This document shows positions 53,868 to 62,519 of a stretch of DNA of 64,000 nt, piece by piece. The notes under the pieces are model-generated. The model made no database searches and had not been told where the DNA came from. It was given only the letters and a program-made list of their open reading frames with translations. Source of the DNA: UBA961 sp014191195 (GTDB taxonomy: Bacteria; Bacteroidota; Ignavibacteria; Kapaibacteriales; UBA961); contig OZ123195.1 in assembly GCA_964204605.1 (NCBI GenBank), forward strand, positions 434,001 to 498,000. Direction: 5' to 3'. Positions within the stretch are counted from its first letter, which is position 1, and each line of letters opens with the position of its first letter. The position numbers and the translations under genes were made by a program.

Positions 53868-55067
53868 TTAATGTATTAATGCTTGCAATCTATGAAAAAT
53901 ATCATGTGCTTTAATCTCCCTAATGCATGAGAACTCTTTTTCTGTTCCAGAGAACTTACAATCAGCAGATTTAGGCGAAAAGTAAAAACATGGACTACAT
54001 TCAATGGCTCTTCTTGCTACCAAAGCATTGCTATTTCCCCATGGAGCAGTATGAATATGACTAGTATAACCAAAAATTGATATTTGAGGTAGCTGAAGAG
54101 CTGCAGCTATATGCATTAAACCAGAATCATTAGAAATAAAGGCTTTGCATTCTTGCATTAATGCTATACTGCCCATTAAACTTGGCATCTGGACAATATG
54201 TACGCTATCTGTTCCAATGCTTAAGCTAATATCATTTTTAATTGCTACATTCAATTCTAATTCTTCTGGCCCGCCAAATAATAAGATCTTAGCATTATAC
54301 TTAGAAATCAATAATGTAGCTAGTTCAGCATATTCTTTATGATCCCATCTTTTATTGATTTGATTCTTGAAAATTGCAGATCCAGCATGAAAGCCAATCA
54401 AAATATCAGTAGCAGATATATTTTCTTGCTTTGATTTCCACAAAGAAACCTGCATGATTGACTCTTCAGATAATGGAATTGTCAATGGAGGTAAAATCTC
54501 AGGAATTGTAGCGCCTAATAAAGATACAAGTCTTATGTTCTCTTCACAATTATGCAATGTGTCTATTTCTTTAATAGATATTGTATGTAAAAATTGTAAT
54601 TGTTGATTAGACACATGTAAATAAGAATGACCAATCCGATATGTAGAGCCAATAAGCCAGCTGATAATGGCATAAGGCCATCTATTTGCGGGAAACACAG
54701 TGATAGTATGAGAATATTTGTGCCTAAGTGAAAAAAGAAATTGTAGTGATGCGAATGGATTCTTTTTTAAAAAATTCCAAAAATGAATTTTATTGATATC
54801 CTTATTTTCTGCATAAATATCTACTGTTCCTTTAAACATTGTAAGTAAATCTATAGTATGTTCAGGAAAAGATTTTCGAAGAATTGATAAAGCAGGGCTA
54901 AACATAATGGCATCGCCAATTCCTGATAATGCTAATATTAATATTTTGCTATTATATGATAATGGGGCTTTTTCCTCTTCTTGAAGAATTGAGGTTTGAT
55001 GAGAACTTATTGTCAAAGATGTACTTTGAACAATCTCCAGATCTGGTGTGATATAATGCATCTTCAC
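53868..55067 (-). CDS. Family 9 glycosyltransferase (LPS heptosyltransferase-like)
   Basis: A 399-residue GT-B enzyme. The N-terminal motif ILALSGIGDAIMFSPALSIL and the C-terminal FISNDSGLMHIAAALQLPQI with IFGYTS are those of ADP-heptose:LPS heptosyltransferases. A Cys-rich segment near the end (IECSPCFYFSPKSADC) is common in this branch. A roughly 35-residue extension precedes the GT fold. It acts on the cytoplasmic face in assembly of LPS core or a related glycan. It follows the M24 gene by 4 nt. Confidence 0.88.
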   Translation of the reverse strand: MKMHYITPDLEIVQSTSLTISSHQTSILQEEEKAPLSYNSKILILALSGIGDAIMFSPALSILRKSFPEHTIDLLTMFKGTVDIYAENKDINKIHFWNFLKKNPFASLQFLFSLRHKYSHTITVFPANRWPYAIISWLIGSTYRIGHSYLHVSNQQLQFLHTISIKEIDTLHNCEENIRLVSLLGATIPEILPPLTIPLSEESIMQVSLWKSKQENISATDILIGFHAGSAIFKNQINKRWDHKEYAELATLLISKYNAKILLFGGPEELELNVAIKNDISLSIGTDSVHIVQMPSLMGSIALMQECKAFISNDSGLMHIAAALQLPQISIFGYTSHIHTAPWGNSNALVARRAIECSPCFYFSPKSADCKFSGTEKEFSCIREIKAHDIFHRLQALIH

Positions 55068-55071
55068 CCTT

Positions 55072-56259
55072 TTAGAATAGTAATTCTATATTTTTTTGTG
55101 GAATCATTCCTGTAATTATTGGTTTTCCATCTTCCAAAATCAAGATATCAATCTCTGTACGCATACCAATTTGATTGTGAATGTAAATACCTGGTTCGAT
55201 AGAAAAAGAAGTTTTGGGTATAATCAAACGCATATCATGTGTTTCAAAATTATCCATATTAGCGCCCGCACCATGGGTCTCGGTGGTTATGCTATGGCCT
55301 GTTCTATGAACAAAATACTCTCCATAACCTTTGTTTTTTATGTGATTTCGAACAGCATCATCAACTTCATAACCGGCAATAGGCATTCCAGAATTAAGTC
55401 TCGTTTCGATTAAAGAAATTCCAGAATCTCTTGCATCAGCAAGAACTGAAAATATTTCCTTGTGCAATTCACTCGGATTGTTACCCGTATGACACATCCA
55501 AGTAATGTCTGAATATGTACCATGTCCATGAAGTGGTGTAGCCCACATATCTATCAAAACTGTGGTATCTTTTTCAATTGTACTACTATGATTCTCATCG
55601 GGTGCATAATGAGGGCTTGCTGCATTTATGTCTTTGGCAATAATTGGAGCACTATAAGTACACAGCTTATTATCTTTAAAACGCTGTAACACAAATTGCT
55701 GAATGGTAAATTCATCAGCATGCCCATATTTTAGAATAGATTCCCTGATTATATCCATGGTTTCATGCATAATAGTACCAAGCATTGGGGCAGTAAAAGA
55801 CACATTCTCTTCTATTTGTTCAGATGTCCATACAGCAGAAACCTGCTGTAATAAATCAGCTGAACTCTGAATGTCTGCACCAAATGATCTTAATAATTCT
55901 ACTGTACCTGCATCAACTTTTGAAGCCGTAGGAATTGCACAAAGAGGGGAATATTCAATTGCGATTTGCGGACATTCTTTAACAAATGCTTGAAGCTCTG
56001 ATTGCCATTGATCATAACCTGCATAGATAATTTCTTGTGCCTGAATATGGCCTAATGTAAAGGGTTCGATGGCATGTACTAATTTTTTTACTTTTCCTTC
56101 TTTGGGTATTAAAACAGCCCAGCGTCTGGTACAGTGGGTAGTGGACGGAATTGATAATAAATCCCAAGCAATGCTATTGCTACCCCTAAAATCAATCAAT
56201 AACCATCCATCAATATTGGATTCTTTTAATATATTTTGTATATGTTCAAATTGTATCAT
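55072..56259 (-). CDS. M24-family metallopeptidase (Xaa-Pro aminopeptidase-like)
   Basis: A 395-residue cytoplasmic protein with a creatinase-like N-terminal domain and a pita-bread catalytic domain. All five metal ligands are present: Asp237 (LIDMWA), Asp251 (YSDITW), His322 (RTGHSI), Glu355 (SIEPGIYI) and Glu369 (RTEIDI). It should cleave X-Pro bonds or related dipeptides. It lies 5 nt after murD and 4 nt before GT9, so it is in the same transcription unit. Confidence 0.9.
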   Translation of the reverse strand: MIQFEHIQNILKESNIDGWLLIDFRGSNSIAWDLLSIPSTTHCTRRWAVLIPKEGKVKKLVHAIEPFTLGHIQAQEIIYAGYDQWQSELQAFVKECPQIAIEYSPLCAIPTASKVDAGTVELLRSFGADIQSSADLLQQVSAVWTSEQIEENVSFTAPMLGTIMHETMDIIRESILKYGHADEFTIQQFVLQRFKDNKLCTYSAPIIAKDINAASPHYAPDENHSSTIEKDTTVLIDMWATPLHGHGTYSDITWMCHTGNNPSELHKEIFSVLADARDSGISLIETRLNSGMPIAGYEVDDAVRNHIKNKGYGEYFVHRTGHSITTETHGAGANMDNFETHDMRLIIPKTSFSIEPGIYIHNQIGMRTEIDILILEDGKPIITGMIPQKNIELLF

Positions 56260-56264
56260 AATTA

Positions 56265-57596
56265 CTATAATGACATAACAGCTTGTTTAAATACCAGGCC
56301 ACGATGTTCGTAATTTGCAAACATATCAAAGGATTTACAAGCTGGAGAAAAAAGAATAGTATCACCAGCTCTCGCTTCTTTAGATGCAATACTGACAGCA
56401 TCTTCTAATGAATTAGCCTTCACACATCGAATCTTTGAGCAATACATGTCAAAAATCTTTTCTTTATCTTCTCCTATTGCAACAATAGACCTAACATTAG
56501 AAGCAATTAATTGTTCTAAGCTTGCATAATCATTATTATCACCAAGGCCACCTGCAATCCATACAACAGGGGAGGAGTAACTAGAAAGTGCATACCAAGT
56601 AGCATTAATATTTGTTGCTTTTGAATCATTTACATAATTAATACTATTGAGTGATCTTACAAATTCAAGTCGGTGTTCAACACCCGAGAATTGCATAAGA
56701 CTATCTCTAATATTCTCATTTCGGACTTCAAAAGCCCTGGCCGCAAGAATAGCTGCCATAGAATTATAACGATTATGTACGCCTGGTAGGCGTATTTCAT
56801 CAAGCTGCATAAGTACTTCCTCTTTATGCGGGTGCGATGCTAGAATCAGATGTGAATGGCTAGTATAGGCCCCTTGCTGCAGGGGGTTTATACTAATATA
56901 TGCCACATTTGTTTTAGATATTTTTGAGCATGCTGCTGCTTCAAAATTATCTGCATTCAAAATTAATAAATCATCTGCATTTTGATTCTGAGAAGTTTTC
57001 CACTTTGCTTTACAGTAATTCTCCATTGTGCCATGATAGGCTAAATGATCTGGTGTAATATTGAGAATAATACTCACTTTCGGCTTAAAAGTATAGGTCC
57101 TGTCTAATTGATAACTACTTGTTTCTAATACAAAAATTGTTTCTGGTGATACTTTCCCAACTAATGAACTTAACGGTATACCAATATTCCCAGCTGCTAT
57201 CGCAGATTTTCCAGATTGTTTTAATATGAACTCTGTTAAAGCAGTAGTAGTAGTTTTACCATTTGTTCCTGTTATTGAAATGATAGGATTTGTTGTATGT
57301 AACGAAGCAAATTCTAATTCGCTCACAATTGGAATACCCAAAGACTCTGCTTCTTGTATAATCGGTGAAGAGGGAGGAACACCAGGAGAAACAATTATTT
57401 GTTTGCAATTCTGTAATGCTCTTGAAGAATGCCCGCCAAATTCTACATCTATAGAACATTCTCCTAATTGTTCATAAGCTCCTTGATAAGCAGATTGTTC
57501 TTTGCTTTCTGTTACAAATACAGAGTTCCCATCTTGTTTAGCTAATAATGCAGCAGCAATACCACTTTTGCCAGCTCCGATAACGGTTATATTCAT
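56265..57596 (-). CDS. murD: UDP-N-acetylmuramoylalanine--D-glutamate ligase
   Basis: A 443-residue cytoplasmic Mur ligase that adds D-glutamate to UDP-MurNAc-L-Ala. An N-terminal UDP-binding domain (ITVIGAGKSGIAAALLA) precedes the ATP loop GTNGKTTT (110-117), NITPDHLAYHGTMENYCKAK, EHRLEFVRSLNSINYVNDSK and a C-terminal SPACKSFDMFANYEHRG. This MurD-specific ending excludes MurC, E and F. No other mur genes adjoin it, so it is outside a dcw cluster; it heads a run with M24, GT9 and M28 genes. Confidence 0.95.
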   Translation of the reverse strand: MNITVIGAGKSGIAAALLAKQDGNSVFVTESKEQSAYQGAYEQLGECSIDVEFGGHSSRALQNCKQIIVSPGVPPSSPIIQEAESLGIPIVSELEFASLHTTNPIISITGTNGKTTTTALTEFILKQSGKSAIAAGNIGIPLSSLVGKVSPETIFVLETSSYQLDRTYTFKPKVSIILNITPDHLAYHGTMENYCKAKWKTSQNQNADDLLILNADNFEAAACSKISKTNVAYISINPLQQGAYTSHSHLILASHPHKEEVLMQLDEIRLPGVHNRYNSMAAILAARAFEVRNENIRDSLMQFSGVEHRLEFVRSLNSINYVNDSKATNINATWYALSSYSSPVVWIAGGLGDNNDYASLEQLIASNVRSIVAIGEDKEKIFDMYCSKIRCVKANSLEDAVSIASKEARAGDTILFSPACKSFDMFANYEHRGLVFKQAVMSL

Positions 57597-57664
57597 AAAA
57601 TGCCTATAAAAAAACCTGATCTACACAATATTGTATTAGACAGATAAGCGTTCTAGTAACAGTT

Positions 57665-57688
57665 GTCAGACAATGAATTGGGTCTGAC
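57665..57688. promoter_or_regulatory. Short inverted repeat between the M20 and murD genes
   Basis: GTCAGAC and GTCTGAC are perfect inverted 7-mers with a 10-nt spacer, in the 196-nt gap upstream of murD. No T-run follows on either strand. It could be an operator; a chance occurrence is also possible. Nothing else recognisable is in this gap. Confidence 0.25.
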
Positions 57689-57792
57689 TGCGATTGTAAT
57701 GTGTGCAAGTAGAGAGTGATTTTACTTTATATTCGCTTTGGCTGCTATAGGCGCATCTATTCCATTACTCATGTACAAGATCAGGCTTGATT

Positions 57793-59160
57793 TTATTCCG
57801 CTAAATAGTTGTAAAACAGACTGGATGCATACATGCCAATCCTAAAATTGTCTAAGCTAAAATGTTCATCTGGCGAATGTGCATTTTCATCTTGCAAGCC
57901 AAATCCCATTAATACTGTTGGTGCTTTTAATATTGTATCAAATAATAAACACACTGGAATAGAACCACCTTCTCTTGTAAAGTATGGCTCGCGTCCATAG
58001 GCTTCTTGTAATGCTTTTTTTGCAGCATTCATGCCTCTTCCAGTTTTTTCTACCAAAACAGGATTTGCGCCATGTAAGTTCTCTACTTCTACTTGTACTG
58101 TTGGTGGAGCAATTGCTTTTACATATGAAGTGAATTTGCTAGCTATATCTAGTGTATCTTGATTTGCTACTAATCTCATAGATATTTTTGCTGAGGCTTT
58201 AGATGGTAATACAGTTTTAGCTCCAACACCTGTAAATCCTCCAATAATTCCATTTACATCTAATGTTGGCCTTGCTGAGATATGTTCTAATGTTGTATAT
58301 CCATATTCACCACATAAACCTGGAACATCTAATCCTTTACGAAATTCTTCTGCATTAAAAGGTAAACGTGAATAATCTAATCGTTCTTCTTCTGTTAATC
58401 CTTTTACATTATCGTAAAATCCAGGAATAGCAATTCTGCCATAAGAATCTTTAAGCTTGGCAATGATTTCGCATAGAGCTTGAAGGGGATTAGAAATACT
58501 TCCTCCATAACTTCCAGAGTGTAAATCCCTATTTGGGCCAGTAACATGAACTTCCATATAACAAAGCCCTCTTAATCCATAGCATAAAGATGGCATCCCT
58601 GGACCATATAATGGTGTGTCTGAAACAACTACTGTATCACAAGAAAGTAAGTCTAAATGTTCTCTGATGAAATGCTCTAAATGTATACTTCCTATCTCTT
58701 CTTCACCTTCAATTAACATTTTAACATTAATTGGTAAAGTACCGTTAACTGCCAGCATCGCTTCAATTGCTTTGCAATGTAAAAAAACTTGTCCTTTATC
58801 ATCAGTAGATCCTCTAGCAAAAATCTTCCCATCTCTCAAAGTTGGTTCAAAAGGAGGATTTGTCCACAAATGTAATGGGTCTACAGGTTGCACATCATAA
58901 TGTCCATAAAACAATACTGTTGGTGCCTCTGGCCCAGCTTCACAATGCTCTGCATATACAATTGGATGTCCAGCTGTAGCATAAATAGTTGAAGTTTTCA
59001 TACCAATAGATGATAAATGGTCTTTTAACCAATTACCACAATAAGCAACATCACTATTATGTTCAGGTGCTGTACTTATACTCGGAATCGAAAGGAATTC
59101 TATTAATTCCTTGATAAAGCGATCTTGATTGCTTGATAAATATGCTTGTATCTTTTCCAT
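57793..59160 (-). CDS. M20-family dipeptidase
   Basis: I start it at ATG 59160 (455 residues), where AAGAG lies about 8 nt upstream; the longer frame has no support. The metallopeptidase motifs are VLFYGHYDVQPVDPLHLW (first zinc ligand His and Asp), STDDKGQVFLH (bridging Asp), EGEEEIGS (catalytic Glu) and ENAHSPDEHF near the end. This set is that of cytoplasmic M20 dipeptidases of the carnosinase/PepV-like group. The gene stands alone and is divergent from tetR. Confidence 0.92.
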   Translation of the reverse strand: MEKIQAYLSSNQDRFIKELIEFLSIPSISTAPEHNSDVAYCGNWLKDHLSSIGMKTSTIYATAGHPIVYAEHCEAGPEAPTVLFYGHYDVQPVDPLHLWTNPPFEPTLRDGKIFARGSTDDKGQVFLHCKAIEAMLAVNGTLPINVKMLIEGEEEIGSIHLEHFIREHLDLLSCDTVVVSDTPLYGPGMPSLCYGLRGLCYMEVHVTGPNRDLHSGSYGGSISNPLQALCEIIAKLKDSYGRIAIPGFYDNVKGLTEEERLDYSRLPFNAEEFRKGLDVPGLCGEYGYTTLEHISARPTLDVNGIIGGFTGVGAKTVLPSKASAKISMRLVANQDTLDIASKFTSYVKAIAPPTVQVEVENLHGANPVLVEKTGRGMNAAKKALQEAYGREPYFTREGGSIPVCLLFDTILKAPTVLMGFGLQDENAHSPDEHFSLDNFRIGMYASSLFYNYLAE

Positions 59161-59191
59161 ATTGATGCTCTTTAAATAAGAATAGTAAGTG

Positions 59192-59199
59192 CAAAAATA
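59192..59199 (-). promoter_or_regulatory. Candidate -7 promoter element for the M20 dipeptidase gene
   Basis: TATTTTTG on the minus strand, an exact TAnnTTTG match, lies 32 nt upstream of the chosen ATG. It supports the shorter start. No -33 partner is visible. Confidence 0.4.
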
Positions 59200-59278
59200 A
59201 ACAGTATATAGATGATTCATAGAAGAAAGTTTATGGAAACTTAAAAAACATAATAAGTGTTCTTAGTATAAATTTATC

Positions 59279-59309
59279 TTGGTTTTAAGATGATCATCAA
59301 ATAATTTTG
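59279..59309 (+). promoter_or_regulatory. Bacteroidota-type promoter of the tetR-efflux operon
   Basis: TTG (59279-59281), exactly 20 nt, then TAATTTTG (59302-59309) fit the -33/-7 consensus. The element ends 59 nt before the tetR ATG. I see no clear palindromic TetR operator over it. Confidence 0.65.
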
Positions 59310-59367
59310 CAGAATACATAAAACACAGATACAGTATTCTTGGTATTTAGCTATTCATTATATCGCG

Positions 59368-60033
59368 ATGAAAATGGAAATAATAGAAGTTAAAGCTGCC
59401 GAAAAGGATGAAATTATTAGGCAGAAGATAATTTATACAGCAAAAGAAGAATTTATGCAATATGGATTTCACCGTATATCTATGGATGATATTGCGGAGA
59501 AATTAAGTATGAGTAAAAAGACATTGTACCGATATTTTACGGGTAAAGATGATTTGATTCGCACTGTAATGATGGGACATATGAGATGTTTTGATGAGAT
59601 AAGTGCAATGATTTCAGAGAAAAGGGCAGAGAGTGAATTTATCAATAAAATGGTTGAGATCAGTTCTAAGATAGCAGAATTAGTTTCTAGGATGCCTATC
59701 CATGTGATGAGAGATTTGCAAAGAAATTCTCCTGATATTTATGATGAAATGCAAACTCATAAAAAAGAAAATATCGCAAGAGGTTTTGGGGCATTTATTA
59801 AAGAGGGTAAGCAAGCGGGTGTTTTTAGAGAAGAGTTACCAGAAGACATTATGATAAAAATACAATTAACAATAATTGAGCATATGTTTAATCCAGAAAT
59901 ATTAATGTCTTTGCCATATACACCCATTCAATATCATCAGCATATTATCACATTTGTGATGCAAGGAATGTTCACAGAAAAAGGAAGAATGCAGATGAAA
60001 GATGCTCAGCAAGCTAATAACAATGAAATCTAA
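59368..60033 (+). CDS. TetR-family transcriptional regulator
   Basis: A 221-residue DNA-binding repressor. The helix-turn-helix lies at about 18-64 (IIYTAKEEFMQYGFHRISMD, DIAEKLSMSKKTLYRYFTGK, DDLI), the strongest part of the family signature. The ligand domain (about 80-210) is helical and variable. A start at Met3 is an alternative. It is the first gene of an operon with tolC-like, MFP and RND genes, so it most likely autoregulates the pump in response to a toxic ligand. Confidence 0.92.
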   Translation: MKMEIIEVKAAEKDEIIRQKIIYTAKEEFMQYGFHRISMDDIAEKLSMSKKTLYRYFTGKDDLIRTVMMGHMRCFDEISAMISEKRAESEFINKMVEISSKIAELVSRMPIHVMRDLQRNSPDIYDEMQTHKKENIARGFGAFIKEGKQAGVFREELPEDIMIKIQLTIIEHMFNPEILMSLPYTPIQYHQHIITFVMQGMFTEKGRMQMKDAQQANNNEI

Positions 60034-60069
60034 AATTTTCAATAATATTTGTCTTTAAGGACTTTTATA

Positions 60070-61401
60070 ATGATTCGACATATCAATAGAGTATTACTTC
60101 TTTCATTGATTCTTATGTTCACAGTGAAAACTGAAGCTCAAGAAGTAGTAAAACTGTCTGTACAAGATGCAGTAAGTATAGGATTAGAAAACAGTAAAAC
60201 TCTAAAAATTAGTAATGCTAAAATTACAATTGCTCAGCAAAAAGTAATGGAAATTAATGCAAATCGATATCCATCACTTAAATTTATTACAGGTTATACT
60301 CGCCTTAGCGATGTTCCTGCATTTACTTTTACATTACCTTTTCCTGGGTCTCAACCTGTAACTATAGTACCGGTTGTATTAGATAATTATGTAATGAAAT
60401 TATCGGCAGCACAGCCTGTTTTTACGGGATTTAGACTTCAAAGTCAGGAGCAAGCTGCTGATTATTTAGCAAAAGCTTCTCAATCAGATTTTCAGAAGGA
60501 TAAAGTAGAATTAATCGCTATGATTAAATCACAATATTGGAATATCATTAAAGCCGAGCAATTTGTTCGTTTAGCACAAGAAAGTGTTATCACATTAAAA
60601 GCTCATTTGCAAGATATCATGTTAATGATGAAAGCTGGAATGGTTACCAATAATGATGTAATGAAAGTTCAAGTACAAGTATCAGATGCTGATTATCGAT
60701 TGATAGAAGCAAAAAATCAAGTACAATTAGCGATGATAGGATTAAATAATACTTTAAGGCTTCCCTTAAATACACAATTAACATTATTATCATCGTATAA
60801 TGAAGCCCCCCAACAAAGTTTGGCAATGGATGGTTTTTTGGAAGATGCAATCAAAAACAGACCTGATATTGTGGCTAATGATTTTCGTGTGAAAGCTTCT
60901 GAACAAAATATACAAGCCATTAAGTCATCGTGGTATCCACAAATCAATGTTTTTGCAGAGTATAATTATAATAATCCTAATCAAAGAATAGTACCTGCTA
61001 GATCTCAATTTGATGGAACCTGGGCAACAGGCGTTCAATTATCTATGGACATATGGAATTGGGGAATTACATCCAATCAAACAAATCAGGCAGAAGCACA
61101 ATTGTCTCAAGCAATTGACGCAGCACAATTAACCAAAGAAGGAATTCAAACTGAAGTTATGCAGTCATTTGTCCTATTACAGCAAGCTTTAGAAAAAATA
61201 GGAATCACTAAAAAGAATATTGAACAAGCAGAAGAGAATTTTAGAACAATTTCACAAAAATTTAAAGCTGGTAATGCATTAACTACTGATGTTACAGATG
61301 CCCAAACAGCACTATTGCAAGCAAAAGTTAATAATATACAAGCCTATATAGACTATGAACTTGCATTGGTACGTATGGATAAAGCCATAGGCAAGCAATA
61401 A
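60070..61401 (+). CDS. TolC-family outer-membrane efflux protein
   Basis: I start it at ATG 60070 (443 residues), with AAGGA 8 nt upstream; the frame before it opens with TTG. A signal peptide ends KTEAQ. Two similar halves each carry long coiled-coil helices and outer-membrane strands (about 30-230 and 245-443), the TolC duplication. PDIVANDFRVKASEQNIQAIKSSWYPQI (positions 266-293) and NALTTDVTDAQTALLQAKVN are typical OEP blocks. It would form the trimeric exit duct for the RND pump. Confidence 0.9.
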   Translation: MIRHINRVLLLSLILMFTVKTEAQEVVKLSVQDAVSIGLENSKTLKISNAKITIAQQKVMEINANRYPSLKFITGYTRLSDVPAFTFTLPFPGSQPVTIVPVVLDNYVMKLSAAQPVFTGFRLQSQEQAADYLAKASQSDFQKDKVELIAMIKSQYWNIIKAEQFVRLAQESVITLKAHLQDIMLMMKAGMVTNNDVMKVQVQVSDADYRLIEAKNQVQLAMIGLNNTLRLPLNTQLTLLSSYNEAPQQSLAMDGFLEDAIKNRPDIVANDFRVKASEQNIQAIKSSWYPQINVFAEYNYNNPNQRIVPARSQFDGTWATGVQLSMDIWNWGITSNQTNQAEAQLSQAIDAAQLTKEGIQTEVMQSFVLLQQALEKIGITKKNIEQAEENFRTISQKFKAGNALTTDVTDAQTALLQAKVNNIQAYIDYELALVRMDKAIGKQ

Positions 61402-61433
61402 GAATCATATACATTTCACCATATATATTTAAT

Positions 61434-62492
61434 ATGAAAAAAATTATCGTCATTGTAATTGTTGCAGGTTTTTTTATAGCAACGATTCTAACTTTAAGAA
61501 ACAATAAAGCAATAGCAGAAAAAGCAATTATCGTTGAGGATATTTCTGCAAAAGTGATTCCAGTGAGTACTGCTATTGTTGAAAGAAAAGATATTGAACA
61601 AAATCTTTCTTTGATTGGAACAATTTTACCTAAAAGTGATATCAATATAGTATCTGAAGCCGCGGGTAGATTAGTAGCTTTGAATGCAAATGTTGGAGAT
61701 TATAAATCTGCTGGTTCTGTTATTGCTGAAGTTGATTCTGAACTAAGAAAAGCAACATTATTAAATGCACAAGCAATGTATGAGAAGGCGCAAGCAGATG
61801 CTGATAGAATTGAATTGTTATACAAAGAAAATGTAGCAACTTTAGTACAATTAGAGCAAGTAAAGTATAGTTTGCAAGCCGCCCAGGCACAATTAATTAT
61901 TGCTAAAAGACAAGTAAAAGATACCAAAATTATTGCTCCAATTAATGGTATCATTTCAATGAAAATGGTTGATAAAGGAGCAACAATTGGAATGAATGCT
62001 GTCATAGCAAATATCATTGATATCTCTTCATTAAAAGTAAAGGTTAATGTATCAGAAAGGGATGCTTTTACACTAAAAAAAGCTGACAAAGTAAATATAT
62101 CAACCGATGTATATCCAGGTAAAACTTTTACTGGAACTGTAGCATATATATCTTCAAAAGCAGATGAAGCTCACACATATCCTGTAGAAATTTCATTAGC
62201 AAATTCTTCTGTAATGCCATTGAAAGCTGGAATGTTTGCAAGAATTACTTTTTCTACAATCTATAAACATCAAATACTTACTATACCAAGAAATTCCTTA
62301 TTAGGAAGTATCAAGGATCCCAAAGTATTTATTGCAAATGGTAATAAAGCAGAATTAAGAAAATTGATAATAGGTGCAGAAAATGGATATGATATTGAAA
62401 TTCTTGGCGGTTTACATGCTGGGGATATCATTATCGTGGATGGACAAAACAATCTAAAAGATGGTACTAAAATCTCCGTAGTTAATCATTAA
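61434..62492 (+). CDS. RND efflux periplasmic adaptor subunit (MFP/HlyD family)
   Basis: A 352-residue adaptor with one N-terminal membrane segment (IIVIVIVAGFFIATILTL). A lipoyl domain is split around a helical hairpin (NIVSEAAGRLVALNANVGDY ... DTKIIAPINGIISMKMVDKG; hairpin about 95-155). Beta-barrel (about 200-270) and membrane-proximal domains (about 275-350) follow. It bridges the RND pump to the TolC-like duct. It lies 32 nt after the tolC-like gene. Confidence 0.92.
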   Translation: MKKIIVIVIVAGFFIATILTLRNNKAIAEKAIIVEDISAKVIPVSTAIVERKDIEQNLSLIGTILPKSDINIVSEAAGRLVALNANVGDYKSAGSVIAEVDSELRKATLLNAQAMYEKAQADADRIELLYKENVATLVQLEQVKYSLQAAQAQLIIAKRQVKDTKIIAPINGIISMKMVDKGATIGMNAVIANIIDISSLKVKVNVSERDAFTLKKADKVNISTDVYPGKTFTGTVAYISSKADEAHTYPVEISLANSSVMPLKAGMFARITFSTIYKHQILTIPRNSLLGSIKDPKVFIANGNKAELRKLIIGAENGYDIEILGGLHAGDIIIVDGQNNLKDGTKISVVNH

Positions 62493-62519
62493 TCATTTAA
62501 TCAAACTAGGAGATATAAT

